Assembly (NCBI GenBank): GCA_014529385.2 | Contig: CM043963.1 | Location: 75,273,912 to 75,337,911 of the forward strand | From: Adiantum capillus-veneris | Lineage: Eukaryota > Streptophyta > Polypodiopsida > Polypodiales > Pteridaceae | Direction of reading: 5' to 3' | Length of the DNA: 64,000 nucleotides | Shown: positions 52,878 to 64,000 of the stretch, in pieces | How the letters are laid out: every line of letters starts with the position of its first letter | How positions within the stretch are numbered: position 1 is the stretch's first letter | The notes under the pieces: generated by a model | Seen by the model: only the letters and a program-made list of their open reading frames with translations | The model's database searches: none | What the model was told of the DNA's origin: nothing | Position numbers and translations under genes: made by a program

Positions 52878-53739
52878 GAAAGCATTGTAATCGCCCTCGA
52901 TTACGCCTGCAAAACAAACAAACCATAAACCGTCTTAGCAGAAACTGACTGTTAGTACCTAAGCACTAGGAACACGCATCTAGCACATGTACCAATCGAG
53001 AGTCACATCACACGACATCACAGGGCATCACTAGACATCACACGACATCACATGACATTCAATATTCATTCGGATCTTAGACCATGATTTATCGGCAATG
53101 TAGTTAGCAATCGCATCTAGATCCAGTCGGGACCTCATCGATGCCCGATCGACTAATCCCTGTTGCAACCATGTCTATTCGAGATCATTTAGACCAAAAT
53201 GGTACAGTCATTTCGTCTATCAGTTCCTACACTTAAAAACAAGTCGAGAACAAATCAGTTTCATATTCAAGAATTCCATTTCATAAAGTCATCCATCAGA
53301 ATACTGTCAGCTCTCAATATCCTTGAAGCTCAAAGAGACATCAACGACTCTAGTATTCGAAAATCGAGGCATCTGTTGACAAAGGAGCGGAGTAACTCCC
53401 CTCTTGTGCAAACCCACTGCACCAGATCTCCGACCAAGTTGAATTCTGGGTTCCATTTGGAATAGACTATGCTAAATCAAAAGCTTCAAGGTAAAGATTC
53501 ACATTCCGAGGAATATCTGCTAGGTCTTCCTCCTCCATTCGCTTCGCATCCATTGCGAAGTAGGTCTTGAATTTAACCAAGAACCGTCAGTTCGCTTTAC
53601 CTTCTTCTTTCTTTCTGTGCCAATTTCTATTCTGGAATGAGTATCTGCTCGTTTTCGTCCAATTCAGGTTGCACATCTGGCTTCCCATCATCGGGCACAT
53701 CGCCTTCAAAAGGCTCCAAGAGACTCACATAAAAAACAT
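52878..53739 (-). mobile_element. Untranslated 3' part of G1 element
   Basis: Between integrase remnant and polypurine tract. It contains repeats of CATCACACGACATCACA-type near 53005-53060. No intact frame was found. Confidence 0.55.
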
Positions 53740-54673
53740 CGTGAATCTTCCAAGTATCTTGGCAGCTTCAGTCCAAAGGAGATATCATTGATCTTTTCGA
53801 AAAATCTGGAAAGGTCCACACTATTTCATGCTAAGCTTTCAAATAAGCCACTCCTTTCCTTTTTTTCCCTTTCTCGGGCGTGCCTTCCCAAAATGTAAGA
53901 GCACCCAATCCTTCTCCTTCAATTTCAAATCGCGACAATGGTGATCTGCTGCCTTTTTCTGTCTTTCCTGAAATTTCTACAAAGCCTTCCGGACCAAGTC
54001 CCTCGTGAACTGGTCGACTTCAAAGAAAAATCTTATCTTTCGTGCTAAGGAAGGGTGAAACCTTTGTAGCAAATTCAAGAATCTCAAATGACACCTTCCC
54101 TATCAAAGAGTTAAACGTGTTTCTATAGGCATATTCCACCGAAGGTAAAAACCTTTCCCAAGTAGTCTTCTGATCCAACAAAGAAGACTTCAACAAATTC
54201 AATACCACTGAATTAGCAATCTCTGATTGCCCGTCAGTCTGTGGGTGGATCAATGACGAGAACTGTAATTGCGTGCCTATGTTCTCTCAAATAGCCGTCC
54301 GAAACCAACTCGTGAACCTGGGGTCCCTGTCATGCCATGTAATCTGAAGACCTCGGCAATAAAGAATTGTACCCACGCTGTGTTCTCGAGAGATGAAATA
54401 CATTGCAATACTCTCCCAGAGGTGGGTGGGTATGGGTAAAGGTTGTAACAATCCCTGTGCTTTATGCCTGTCAAACTCGACCTTCTCGCATACCAAGCAA
54501 CTACGCACAAACGCGTCCTCATCCTTCTTGAGTCTCGGCCAAAAGAAGTATCTCTCTACCCCTTTCGCGGTAGTAGCAATGCCGCGGTGACCCGTAAAAG
54601 GCGGACAGTGGCATTCGGTTAGAACCTTTTCCCTCAACGGCTGTGTAACGGACAACATGGTTTTCTTCATCAA
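53740..54673 (-). pseudogene. Gypsy integrase remnant (G1)
   Basis: The minus strand has an HHCC zinc-binding part (ECHCPPFTGHRGIATTAKGV, FVRSCLVCEKVEFDRHKAQG) and QPLPIPTHLWESIAMYFI. A deletion follows that removes the first catalytic Asp region. Then come ITWHDRDPRFTSWF (second Asp), HPQTDGQSEIANSVVLNLLK (Glu), TTWERFLPSVEYAYRNTFNS and, near 53770-53860, RFFEKINDISFGLKLPRYLE (C-terminal domain). Stops and frameshifts are present. It cannot make an active integrase. Confidence 0.87.
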
Positions 54674-54739
54674 GTAGCCATCCCGAATGGAATAATCCGC
54701 TACTATCGCCCCTTTCTGTATTCAGCTGGATACATCTGC

Positions 54740-55064
54740 AAAATTTGTTCTGTGGCCTACCGACCGACCATATCCTTGAAGTTTCTATATGTATCGTGAA
54801 AATAGCCAGAACCAACGGCTTTCGGGACAAAGTATCTGCCACCAATTTCTTTTGTCCCTGCACATGGACAATCCGGAAGTAAACTGTGACAAGATGTTTG
54901 CCCACTGCATCTGCTTTTGCAATAGCTGCTTCTATGACAAGAAGTAGCGTAAACTCCCATCATCTGTGAAAACCGTAAAATCGGCTCCGAGTAGGTAATG
55001 TCGCCACTGAATAAGAGCATGGATAGCCGCCAAAAGCTCTTTCTCACATATCTGTACTGTCAAT
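54740..55064 (-). pseudogene. Gypsy RNase H remnant (G1), fused to LINE B
   Basis: The minus strand reads LTVQICEKELLAAIHALIQW, RHYLLGADFTVFTDDGSLRY, a frameshift, then YFRIVHVQGQKKLVADTLSR. These are gypsy RNase H blocks. At about 55064 the frame continues without a stop into LINE B sequence (RVLRLMPA), so the fragment lacks everything upstream of mid-RNase H. Confidence 0.85.
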
Positions 55065-58055
55065 TTTGGAGCAGGCATTAGCCGAAGAACTCGTAGCCAC
55101 ACTTGCTGGGCCGAGCGACAGTCCCAAAGACAGTGACGTTGACTCTCCACCAAATGGTCACAAGCTGCACATGTGGCCGAGAGACCACTATGCACTAGCC
55201 AGCTCCCTACTACTGTAGCTCTATGTGCGACCAGCCACTGAAACAAGGTGACTAGCCTCGGCTGTTTGGAGTCCCGCAACCTCTCTCAAAAGTCTGCCAA
55301 GAACTCGACTGTGAGACCCTCCTCCTGCTAATGACCTGCTGCAGCGCGGCGGGCCTCTCTGTGATGCTAGTATATGACGTCCCAGTCGAACAGTGTACTG
55401 AAAGAACGGGACTCCTGGGTGGTCTGCAGAAGAGAAGGGGTCCCTCCATAGCCACTCACCAGGATCCCACTGTACTCGTGCCAGCGGACAACACTCCCAA
55501 GCCCATAGCCTCCAGTGTCCAGTCTCAAGAACTGTTGGGTCAGGGTCTATGACGCAGGTCCTCCCATAGATGCCCACTACTCGGATCCTCTGAAAACAAC
55601 ACTCTCCTACCTACGGGGCTTCTACTGCAACTCGTTGTAGTCGTCCCCCACCCTGAAGCTCGAAGAACAGGGCTGGGACAGTCTCTGAGCAGGCCCTGAC
55701 TGAAATGAGAACCTCCAGTCGTGTGAAGGCTCCCATCCATTGGGGTGCTACTAGCTTGAGAGGCGTGAGCCACTCAGCTGGAACTGACTCTAAGATGTCC
55801 TGACACATGCTCTGCACCCCTCTCATGCCCTGTAGCTGGAAACCCTGCACCTCTGACAAACCTGTAAACTCTAGCCAGTCACCTAGAGAGAGCGCTGGAC
55901 CTGCTGCCATGGGACCCCAAGAAACATGAGGCCGACTACCAACCAAGTGGCCTCTCTGAGTGCTAACCATGGGGTTCCAGACGAGGGGCTGCCGTAGGCG
56001 CTCCTCCGTGCACGTCGGCTGTCTCTGCTCCAGGCCACGCCGTAAGAGCTCCCAAGATCGAAGCAAACTCACAGCGAAGCGGTCCTCCAGTCTCCTGCTC
56101 AAACCAACTCGGCGCAACTCTGTAAAGATCCATCTGGTCGAAGGTTGCCAAGGGCCTCCTGACTGAGGCACCCCGGCACGAAGCCTCTGCAGCAAGAACT
56201 CCTTCCAGGGCTCCTCTCCTGGAAGAAGTCCTCTGACTACGAACTTCCCAAGAAGGGCTCTGCTCTGCTGTGCTGGATCAATGATCCCAAGCCCTCCCTG
56301 AGAACAAGGAAGTGTGATGACCGACCAAGCCACCTTGGCTTGGGCAATCTGAGTGTCACGACCTGAACAAAGGAAGTTCTTGATCAGCCTCTCTACCTGG
56401 CTGATACAAGAACTCGAGAAGATCCAGCAAGAAGTGATGTACCACATAGTCGCCAACAACACCTGGTTGGCAACTACTACTCTACCAGCCAGCGAAAGTC
56501 GTGCTGAGCTCCAATGTAACAGCTTTCTCTTGATGGAGAGGAGAAGAGGAGCAATCTGCTGCTCGGGGGACAAGTCCAAACCAACCTGACAACCCAAGTA
56601 CCGAACTGCAGTCCCTGGGGGAATCCACCTGAAACCCTCTCCTGGCATCCAATCTCGCACAGGAGCACTGCCAACCAAGAAAGCCACTGTCTTTCTCCAG
56701 TTGATCAATGCGCCCGATGCACAACAGAAGGTCTCCAAAGCCTGCTCACATCTGTGCACATTGGCCTCCTGGCCCTCTAAGCACAAGGCTGAGTCATTGG
56801 CAAACTCAGCGTCCAATAGCTCATCTCCCCGAATAGGGAGTGCTAAGCCCCGCAGACCAACTTGCTGTGACACCAAAAATATGCTCATCGCCTCCGCATA
56901 GAACAAAAAGAGAAAGGGGGCAAGAGGACAACCCTGTCTGACCGAGCGTGTGAGCATGAAGTGGTCACCTCTACCTCCTGCCAAAAGCACCTGACTGTGA
57001 GCCTGTCTGTACAAAGCTGACACCCCTCTGATCCAAGCATCTGAGAAGCCCATCTTGCGTAGAGTGCCCTCTAGAAAGTCCTAGTCAACTCTGTCGTATG
57101 CCTTCTCAAAATCGAGAAGAAGAATCACAAGGTCCTCCCCACGGAGCTGTGCCAGGGCAAAAGCCTCCCAGAAAGTGAAGATGTTGTCAAGGATACTGCG
57201 TTCCTTGACAAAACCTGTCTGAGTCCCATGTATAAGGCTCTCCAAAAGTGGCTGAATCCTCAAACTCAGAGCCTTGGCAAGAATTTTGTAGGCTGAGTTG
57301 AGGATGGTGATGGGGCGCCACTGTCGAATCTCATCCAAGGAGCCACCCTCCTTTGGAATGAGGTAAATCAGGCCCTCACTAATGCTATCACGCATCACCC
57401 CTGTGTGAAAAATGTACTGAAAGGCACTACAAAGATCTGGGCCAAGCAGGTCCCAGTACTCCAAGAAAAAGCTGGGAGTCAACCCATCCTCACCTGGACA
57501 GCTACCACGAGGGAGGGCCCTAAGAGCCATGTGCAGCTCCTCAAGCTGAAGTGGCATCTCTAGCCTCTGGCGCATCTCCTCTGTCACAAGACAAGGCATT
57601 TGTGCCCAAACCTGCTCCCTGCATACATCCTGCCGCTCTGACTGGGGCTCAGCCGACAGTAACTCACGGTAAAAGTCAGTAGCAACTGCACGCATATCCT
57701 CGGGCTCACAAGCAATTGACCCATCGGGTCTTCTCAACTGATTGACCTTGGCATGCGAGTGCCGAGGTCCCATTGTCTCAAAAAAAGCACCAGTCACTCA
57801 TTCACCCACCTGAGTCCACTGAGATGCCTGTCGGTGGAAGGCGAACTCATGACGCCTCTCCTTTGTGCTGGCAAGCTCCTGTTGAGCCTGCTGTAACTGC
57901 TCCTCCAACCATGGACTGTCTGGATGCTGCTCCTGCATCCTCTGTACTGAAGCAATGCCTCGTCTGAGACACTGCTCCTCCTCTCTCGCTGTAGCCCGGC
58001 GAGCCAGAGACTCCTGAAGAAAAAAGTGGCTAAGCTGAGCTAGGCCTAAGGCCAC
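55065..58055 (-). pseudogene. LINE B ORF2 reverse transcriptase and C-terminal part (copy B5)
   Basis: Pieces 57798-58055 (linker), 57081-57797 (GLIYLIPKEGG, KILAKALSLRIQPLLESLIH, LLLDFEKAYDRVD), 55611-57053 (SVRQGCPLAPFLFLFYAEAM, then FANDSALCLEG, where FADD has become FAND, loss of a catalytic Asp) and 55221-55577. After a further frameshift the finger CAACDHLVESQRHCLWDC follows. Stops separate the pieces. Confidence 0.87.
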
Positions 58056-58073
58056 TTTGTCTGTAGGTGGAAC

Positions 58074-58943
58074 CTAGTTGTCCATGCCCTCTGTCCAGAG
58101 AGCCTCTATCCTCTCTCTAAGTGCTGAGTCCAACAAGACCCGCTCTGGGATGCAAAGCATCGTGCTCCCACTCCTCTGCCTGTCTGCCATTGTGAGGATC
58201 ACTGGTGCATGGTCCGAGAAGGATGTCCCTGCCAGGATGCCCACTGATCCCCCCAAGTCACTGAAGTGGCCACTAGTGTAGAAGCGATCTATCCACAATA
58301 GATTCACTCCTCCCACTCTGCGGTCCGATCTAGAGAAGGCAAGACTGGCTGGAGGCCTCACAAAACCAGAGTGCTGCCATGTATCCGAGACCCTCAAAGT
58401 CATACACAACCTCTCCCAAGTTGCTAACTCGACTCCATGCAGAGTAGCATGGCTGCCTCCAATCCTGTCAGAAGGGTCCTCCAACATGTTGAAGTCCCCT
58501 CCTATACACCAATGGTCGGCCTGCGGCAAAGACTCAACAATCTGTGGCCAAAACTCTGCACGAGCACTCGCCACATTGGGCGCATAGATGTTCAAGAAGC
58601 CCACAAGGCCACCCTGAACCTGCATAGTAATCCACTGAGCCCTGCCTGACACAATAATCCCTCTGCCCACAATGGCCTGCTGCAATGGATCCGCAATAGT
58701 CATACATACCCCACCCTGGATGCCTCCATGTCCAAAAGCAGCTGACCAAAAGGTATCATATCGTCCATGCAAAATCTGACCACATCGCCGAATGCGGCTC
58801 TCACACAGATGGTGCTCCTGAAGCATAAGGAGATCAATCTCTCCTCCCACAAGGCAACGCTGAAGCTCCTGACGCAATCGGCCCTGCTGTCGCTGAAACT
58901 GGGGCCCACCTAGTCTCTGCATGTTCCATGAGACGATCCTCAT
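58074..58943 (-). pseudogene. LINE B ORF2 endonuclease part (copy B5)
   Basis: Open 289-residue frame from the native start MRIVSWNMQRLGGP (the copy at 37793 has a stop here). Blocks: LLMLQEHHLCESRI, CIGGDFNMLEDPSD, DRFYTSGHFSD and FSDHAPVILTMADR. A TAG ends it at 58074, where copy B2 reads on. Confidence 0.87.
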
Positions 58944-58944
58944 G

Positions 58945-60824
58945 GGGAGCGAGAGAACAGATGCTGCCGCAGCAGCAAGACGGGCTATCTTCGAGGCTGG
59001 CTTGGATGGGGAGTAATCCGCATCCGAGTGTCCTCTAGATAGGTGAGACTGCAGTGAGTGCCCCCAAGCCTAAGCACAGCGAGCCGTGCGTAAAGTAACC
59101 TCCTCTGTCCAGGAGTCCTCATGGATGTATACATAGCAAGGCAAACACTGCGTATCAGCAAAGAAGTACACCACAATGTGCCTACATCCTGCTGAGTCTG
59201 GGGGTGTCACCGCAAAACTTGGCCAATGGTCACAAAGTCTGCAGTAAATTTGTAACTCCAAGTTCTCCCATGTGATGAGAGAACTCGAGGACCTGTGTAT
59301 GCAACCATCCCAACACTGAGTCGAGGGACCACTCTGTCTCGGCCCTACCACAGAGGGGGCAAGAGAAACCAACTGCCGAGTCCAAGGCCTCTGTCCCCCT
59401 AGCGGCGAGGAACAAAGCATGGACCCTGAAGCAATCTACCTTGTGGTCTGCTGCGGAATCGCCGAGAAAGCGAGTGAACCCGTAGTCGAAGAAGTCCCAC
59501 CGGCGTCGAAGGTCAATGCTCGTCAGACCACGAGGGAGAGGTGCAAGGAAAGATGTCTGAATCTGCAGAGGGGGCCGCAAGAAGGGCTGACCCTCTGTCG
59601 CTAGGCGACTCGTGGCAAAGGCGCTGCCAAGAGATCTCCTAGCCGCCGGAGAGGGACTAGTCTCCTGAGTCGACTGTGGAACTGGAGTAGGAGGGGGGGG
59701 GAGAAGGAGCTTAGGGAAGCGGAGGAGAAGAGGGGCGGGATGGGGCGACAGAGGTAGAGGGGCGAGGTGGAGAGGCGACGGGAGTAGAAGGCGGGGGGGA
59801 GGATGAGGAGGAGGAGGGGAACTCTGAAGGGGGAGCGGCCGTCGAGGGTGAAGCGGAGGTGGAGGCTGGCGTAGGGGACTCCTCTGCTCAAGAGGACCAA
59901 AGTGGTTCCCCGTGGGAACCCACTGCTGTTGAGTAGGCACCTGAGGGCCACTCTGAGTGCCAGGCTGTCGTTGTGGCCCCTGGCGTCGACGGCCACGGGC
60001 TTGTTGCCACCCCTCCTCCGCTGGAGGCCCAGGCTCGGAGGGTGGCTCTGAATCTGTGCGCTGTGCCGCTAAGTGTGGCTGCGGCCTAGCCCTGGCAGGC
60101 TGGGGGCTGAGGCTGTGGTGCAGGTCGCGGCCTCCTCCGTGGACAGGCCTTCGCTAGGTGGCCCATCTGTCGGCAAATGAAGCATTGTTTCGGAGGCCCG
60201 AGTACTCCACACTCTGTCTAAACCAACCCCCACTCACCCGAGGCAGAAGGATGACCTTTGGGAGCATGTGGGTATCTCTGACCAAAACTCGAACTGAGGG
60301 GATGCCAGCCGCCTTGGCAGCTACTGATGCTGCCGTACGAGGTGTCTCCAGGACAGTCCCGATGGCGGAGCCAATCCTGGAAAGAAGTGGTAGGTACTCC
60401 CTCCGTAAGCCCGAAAAGCAGACTGAGATGGGGATGTCTGCCTCCTCTACTAGAACATCCAAAGCCAGGTCAAAATCATGTCGCCACTGTCGAAAGTGGG
60501 CGCGTGATGCTCGGATGGCGAGTGGACTCATAGCTATGACCTTGGACGCCATCTCGGAGGTCTCGAACTCGATCTGATAGTACCCCCGTCCGAGAATCTA
60601 GACATCCAAGGTCTTGCCCACCTCTACGAGAAGGCGGGCCTGGAGAAGGTCTCGTAGCTCTCCTCTGCTAGGTCGGGTGCTGAGAATCTTGCAGATGACC
60701 GAAGTCGCCTCCAATCGCTCTACCTCTGCGGCAAGGCTCGCTTGCTCTGCAGCGAGAGAGCAAGTCGAATGGTGGGCTCAGCGGGGTCGGGCGAGTCCCT
60801 CTGTGGCGAAGCTGGAGCCTCCAT
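58945..60824 (-). pseudogene. LINE B ORF1 (copy B5), frameshifted
   Basis: Starts MEAPASPQRDSP at 60824. Frameshifts lie near 60740 and at the knuckle (60160). Open pieces are 60154-60552 (MASKVIAMSPLAIRASRAHF to the knuckle) and 59230-59940, which joins the Pro-rich linker and the C-terminal domain in one frame (RRRWDFFDYGFTRFLGDSAA, FSCPLCGRAETEWSLDSVLG). That shows they belong to one ORF1 protein of roughly 600 residues. The CPLC pair is intact here and is FPLC in copy B2. Confidence 0.78.
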
Positions 60825-61218
60825 CTGTGTCTACCGTTGTGTCGTAAGAAGAGGTCGACGGGTGGATGCTGCAATCAGGCGCAGGAAACACTGCCCCAAA
60901 AATTGAAGCAATGCTGAGGAGGCCAAATTGCAGGGGTTGACGGGGAGAAACCGAGGCGGGCGGGAAGATGGGCCGGGGCGGGGCAGCGGGTTGGGGAAGG
61001 TGGAAGCGCAGGCGGCAGCAGGAGGAGGGAGTGACGGGGGCGGCAATGGCTAAAAGGCAGCGCGGGGCAGGCAGTGGGCGGGCAGGCAGGGGGCGGCGAA
61101 GGCTGGCAGGCAGCGCGGGGTAGGCAGCGAGGCAACAGGGTAGGGGGGGGAGGCAGCGGGCTGAGAGGGGGGGGGAGCGATGGCGTGCGAAGGTGAAGCA
61201 GCAGCAGCAGGGACTCGC

Positions 61219-61261
61219 GTAGATTTAGGCCTTGCAAGAATAGAAAACAGGGGCCGTTAGA
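61219..61261. other. Junction between LINE copies B5 and A7
   Basis: Forty-odd bases with no recognised feature between the 5' end of a minus-strand family B copy and the start of a plus-strand family A copy. Confidence 0.4.
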
Positions 61262-62192
61262 ATGGAGGTCATGAGCGCTTCACCAGTTTGCAAGTCTCGT
61301 ACGAAGGCAACCTTCATGCTTACAAACAAGCGGATAACACAAGTGGAAAGGGAGATGAAGGAGTGGAAAGCAGAGATGGAAGGATGGTGGAACGAGAAGG
61401 CAAACCTTCTTCAAATGTTCCTCAACGAAGGCGCGCAATGGCAGAAGGAAAAAGAGGACCTGCACGTAGAGATACAAGCACTTACGGCGGGTTCACAAGC
61501 ACTCAAAGAAGAGGTTTTAGCCCTCAAACGAGAGCTTCCTGATAGAGCAAGCAACGGACTAGAGGAAGGTGAATTCTAGCCCTTGGTGATCGAGGAAATC
61601 AAGGTCATCAAGGAACAGGTACGGATGATCAAAGAGGAAGAGAAACAGAATGGGGCAAAGACGTCTTCGCGGGTAGATGTAATCACGAAACACACAAGAA
61701 GGCGGATGAGGCCGAGAAATGGATAGAAGTCGCTAAGAAAGGGAAAGGGAAAGAAACCACATCTATCTACAATCATCAACATGACTTTAGAGGAAGAGCA
61801 GCGAAGGAAGACTAGAGCTCTGCACATACGAATAACCGGTCTAAAAGAAGACCGAGATGATGTGGAAGGGGAAGTCAAAGAACTTCTCCGCATGATGGGT
61901 AGTGAGGCTACTCATACAAAGGCATGGAGGGTAGAAGACACAAGGAAATGGGGAGACTTCAAAGGAAAGAGCTCTAATCATGCGCTTCCCATCCATGGAG
62001 GCAAAGAAGGACTTTTTGAAGAAGAGTCCTACACTAAAGAAAACGGGCATATTTCTTGGAGATGACCTCACACTCACACAACTTGCTCATATGAAAGAAG
62101 TTATGCCCGAGATAATGACAACTCGAGAGAAGGGGAAAGTGGCCTTCCACAGGAATGGACGAGTGGTTATTTTGGAGAAGCATCCCCATTGA
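61262..62192 (+). pseudogene. LINE A ORF1 (copy A7), frameshifted
   Basis: An open N-terminal part (61262-61579) with MEVMSASPVCKSRTKATFML, then the coiled coil (VEREMKEWKAEMEGWWNEKA, EIQALTAGSQALKEEVLALK). A stop follows at 61577, then frames with EEEQRRKTRALHIRITGLKE, KELLRMMG, HTKAWRVE, MEAKKDFLKKSPTLKKTGIF, LGDDLTLTQLAHMKEVMPEI and REKGKVAFHRNGRVVILEKH, ending at 62192. It shows that ORF1 extends upstream of the start seen in copy A5. Confidence 0.82.
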
Positions 62193-62230
62193 CCGTGCGA
62201 GACCTATGGGACCGCACTCAGAGTGGCTAC

Positions 62231-64000
62231 ATGGAATTGTAATGGATCTTTGTGGATAGTTTCACAGGGAGAGACATCATTTTCTACTCTGAGACGCATA
62301 AGGCCCCGGGGTAGTCCATTCGCCATGTGAGCGGATACAGATGGGAGACAACTTGCAGACAGGAGACTCGATCAGAGCACAGAGGATGAGGTTCAGGAGG
62401 AGTGGCAGTCTTATTCAGGGAGGAGCTACAGTCTCTGCTACATACAGCTTGAAGGGATGAGCATGCTCTAGGTACATGTGGGTGAGACTGAAGGCAGAGA
62501 CAGGCAGATATCTCTACACCGCTATTTGCTGATTTCCCTCCTAGTACTTCAGTATATGCATCACCTAGCGGACAATCCCCCTTCTCTATTTTGGATGATG
62601 ATAAATGTTTTTCAGAATGGCGACATTATTATCTTGGGGGATTTCAATGCTAGGACTGCCAATCACCAGACAGTAATTTATGATACCTCAGAGGAGTTGA
62701 TGCGAGAGCTTGATATTACAGAAATGGGCCGGCCTGCCTAGATTATCACACGATGAGGAGCACACTGAGTATGGCAGATACTTGATCGATATGGGGACTG
62801 CACATGGACTGTCCATTTTGAATGGCCTACAGAGATTCCCTGCAACAGGTGGTTTTACATGCTTTCCACATCGGCATGGCGCTAATACAGTGGATTATGT
62901 TATGGCTCTGCCAGGACTCATTCCTTCCTTTTAGGATTTCATGGTGGGAACTAGGCTAGTTGGGTTAGCAGTCGATCATGCAATCTTGTCTTTCACTCTA
63001 TTGTTCCAGTTCAACACAGCTCCATTGGGAGAGACCTCCACACGTACTCGGTATACCTTCACGAGGGAGACGGATCCCGTGTACACTGATGAGATATATA
63101 GGAAGCTATGCACTCTGGAGCCAGGATGACCACTAGATGAGCTCACCCAGATTCTAACAGCGATGCTCCATGATGCAGCATTAGAGGCATATCCCCACAG
63201 CCAGCCTACGCGCAAACGATGTGGGAGCATGCCTCAGAACAATTGGTATGATGAGGAGTGTAGAGAGACGAGGATCAGATTACAGAGAGAGGTGCTCATG
63301 GGTACTACTACACATAGACAGTCACGGATTATCTTTCGCTGCCTAGTGCGACGAAAGAAGAGGGCTTACCTATCTCAACAAGAGCGTGATCTGTATCAGC
63401 TGTTTATGAGGCAGGACTCTAGTGAGGCATGGAGGCTTTTCAATAGCACTCTCCACCGCCAGCCATCACTTCCACAAAGACATGGGGGGAATATGCTACA
63501 TCTCTCTATACACCATCCGGGCAGCCACCTTTGCCTGACCCTCCAGAGGCATGCCCAGAAACATGTACTTTCTTTACTTTTGAAAGGGTAAGGAAAGCCA
63601 TTGACAAGTTGAAGACAGGAAGAGCACAAGATCATGATGGTCTGATAGCAAAGCACTTTATCCATGCCCGAGATATGCTTGCAGAGCCTCTTGCTATGAT
63701 GTTTAATAGAGCCATGTACGAGGGTTTCCCTGAGACTTGGAGTATGTCCACTATTGTGCGTATCTTCAAGTCGGGAGATCTATGCTTCCCGGGAATTACC
63801 GAACCATCATGGTTGGTCACACTCTGGCTAGGCTACATGCATCAATTCTTGAGCATGAGTTGAGTGGATGGCAGAGAGAGAGGGCATACGTGCAGCAGGA
63901 CAAGCACGGTTCAGGAGAGATTTCTCCACTCTTGACTAGATTTTGACACTCAGAGCGATTATTGAGGAGGGTAGACACCATGGCAGGAGGATATAGTGTA
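62231..64000 (+). pseudogene. LINE A ORF2 (copy A7), endonuclease to RT
   Basis: Frames with ATWNCNGSL, then deletions, IIILGDFNARTANHQTVIYD, HTEYGRYLIDMGTAHGLSIL, GFTCFPHRHGANTVDYVMAL and LAVDHAIL for the endonuclease. The linker has NNWYDEECRETRIRLQREVL and FRCLVRRKKRAYLSQQERDL. The RT start has KLKTGRAQDHDGLIAKHFIH and NYRTIMVGHTLARLHASILE. The PIP-box region would lie outside the window. Confidence 0.83.

Larger units (their letters stand above)
55065..61218 (-). mobile_element. Family B LINE copy B5, 3'-deleted
   Basis: A long family B element: 5' UTR (60840-61218), ORF1 (60824 to 58945) and ORF2 (58943 to 55065). It ends within the finger region at LRVLRLMPA, where gypsy RNase H begins. 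The 3' end and poly(A) are missing, so the loss came after insertion, or the junction is a recombination. It is close to copy B2, with many small differences. Confidence 0.9.
61262..64000 (+). mobile_element. Family A LINE copy A7, cut by window end
   Basis: A plus-strand copy with ORF1 (61262-62192) and ORF2 from 62231 to beyond the window. It is strongly frameshifted. The last readable block is the RT piece FRRDFSTLD*ILTLRAIIEEG at 63910-63975. Confidence 0.9.

Overview
The window looks like nuclear DNA of a land plant with a large, transposon-filled genome. GT-AG introns, tRNA-iMet-primed LTR elements, copia and gypsy remnants and two LINE families support that. A fern or other seed-free plant is my best guess, from the very long repeat-filled introns and the type of host gene found; this is inference. 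No bacterial genes, CRISPR arrays, rRNA or tRNA genes were seen.

The only recognisable host gene lies on the minus strand. It is a thiamine-diphosphate enzyme of the acetolactate synthase family. Six exons (40501-40541, 16950-16984, 11491-11637, 11238-11344, 10193-10240, 10016-10115) join with compatible phases and code for the C-terminal catalytic part. The first visible intron is about 23.5 kb and the second 5.3 kb, both full of transposons. The 5' exons and the last exon were not found. The gene probably continues beyond one or both window edges, so most of the window may be intronic.

Two LINE families dominate. Family A has an ORF1 with a coiled coil and an L1-ORF1p-like RNA-binding region. 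Its ORF2 carries an AP endonuclease, a reverse transcriptase, a CX2CX8HX4C finger and, in all six copies that retain the region, a PCNA-binding (PIP) box near the C terminus. Most copies end in (TC)n, and truncated copies begin exactly where another copy's (TC)n ends, giving head-to-tail arrays at 1-7475 and 19087-26284. Other copies are at 43002-48083 and 61262-64000. Family B is plant L1-like: DUF4283 plus CCHC ORF1 with an extra C-terminal domain, ORF2 overlapping by ATGA, and a poly(A) tail. The best copy, 33294-40166, has a 16-bp target duplication; a second long copy is 55065-61218 and shorter ones lie at 8583, 41810 and 48587.

LTR elements: a gypsy family with LTRs at 12201-12670 and 52252-52865 (PBS, polypurine tract and integrase visible); a second family with gag and retropepsin at 13829-15184, 26790-30413, 31290-32360 and 42852-52251; a third gag-protease remnant at 15185-16380; and a copia end at 7487-8545. 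One LTR of the second family (42852-49948) was hit three times: by a family A LINE, by a 279-bp CACTA-like foldback element with a 3-bp target duplication, and by a family B LINE. Nearly all transposon reading frames are broken. The most intact are family B ORF2 at 34725-37793 and the family A copy at 43002-48083.
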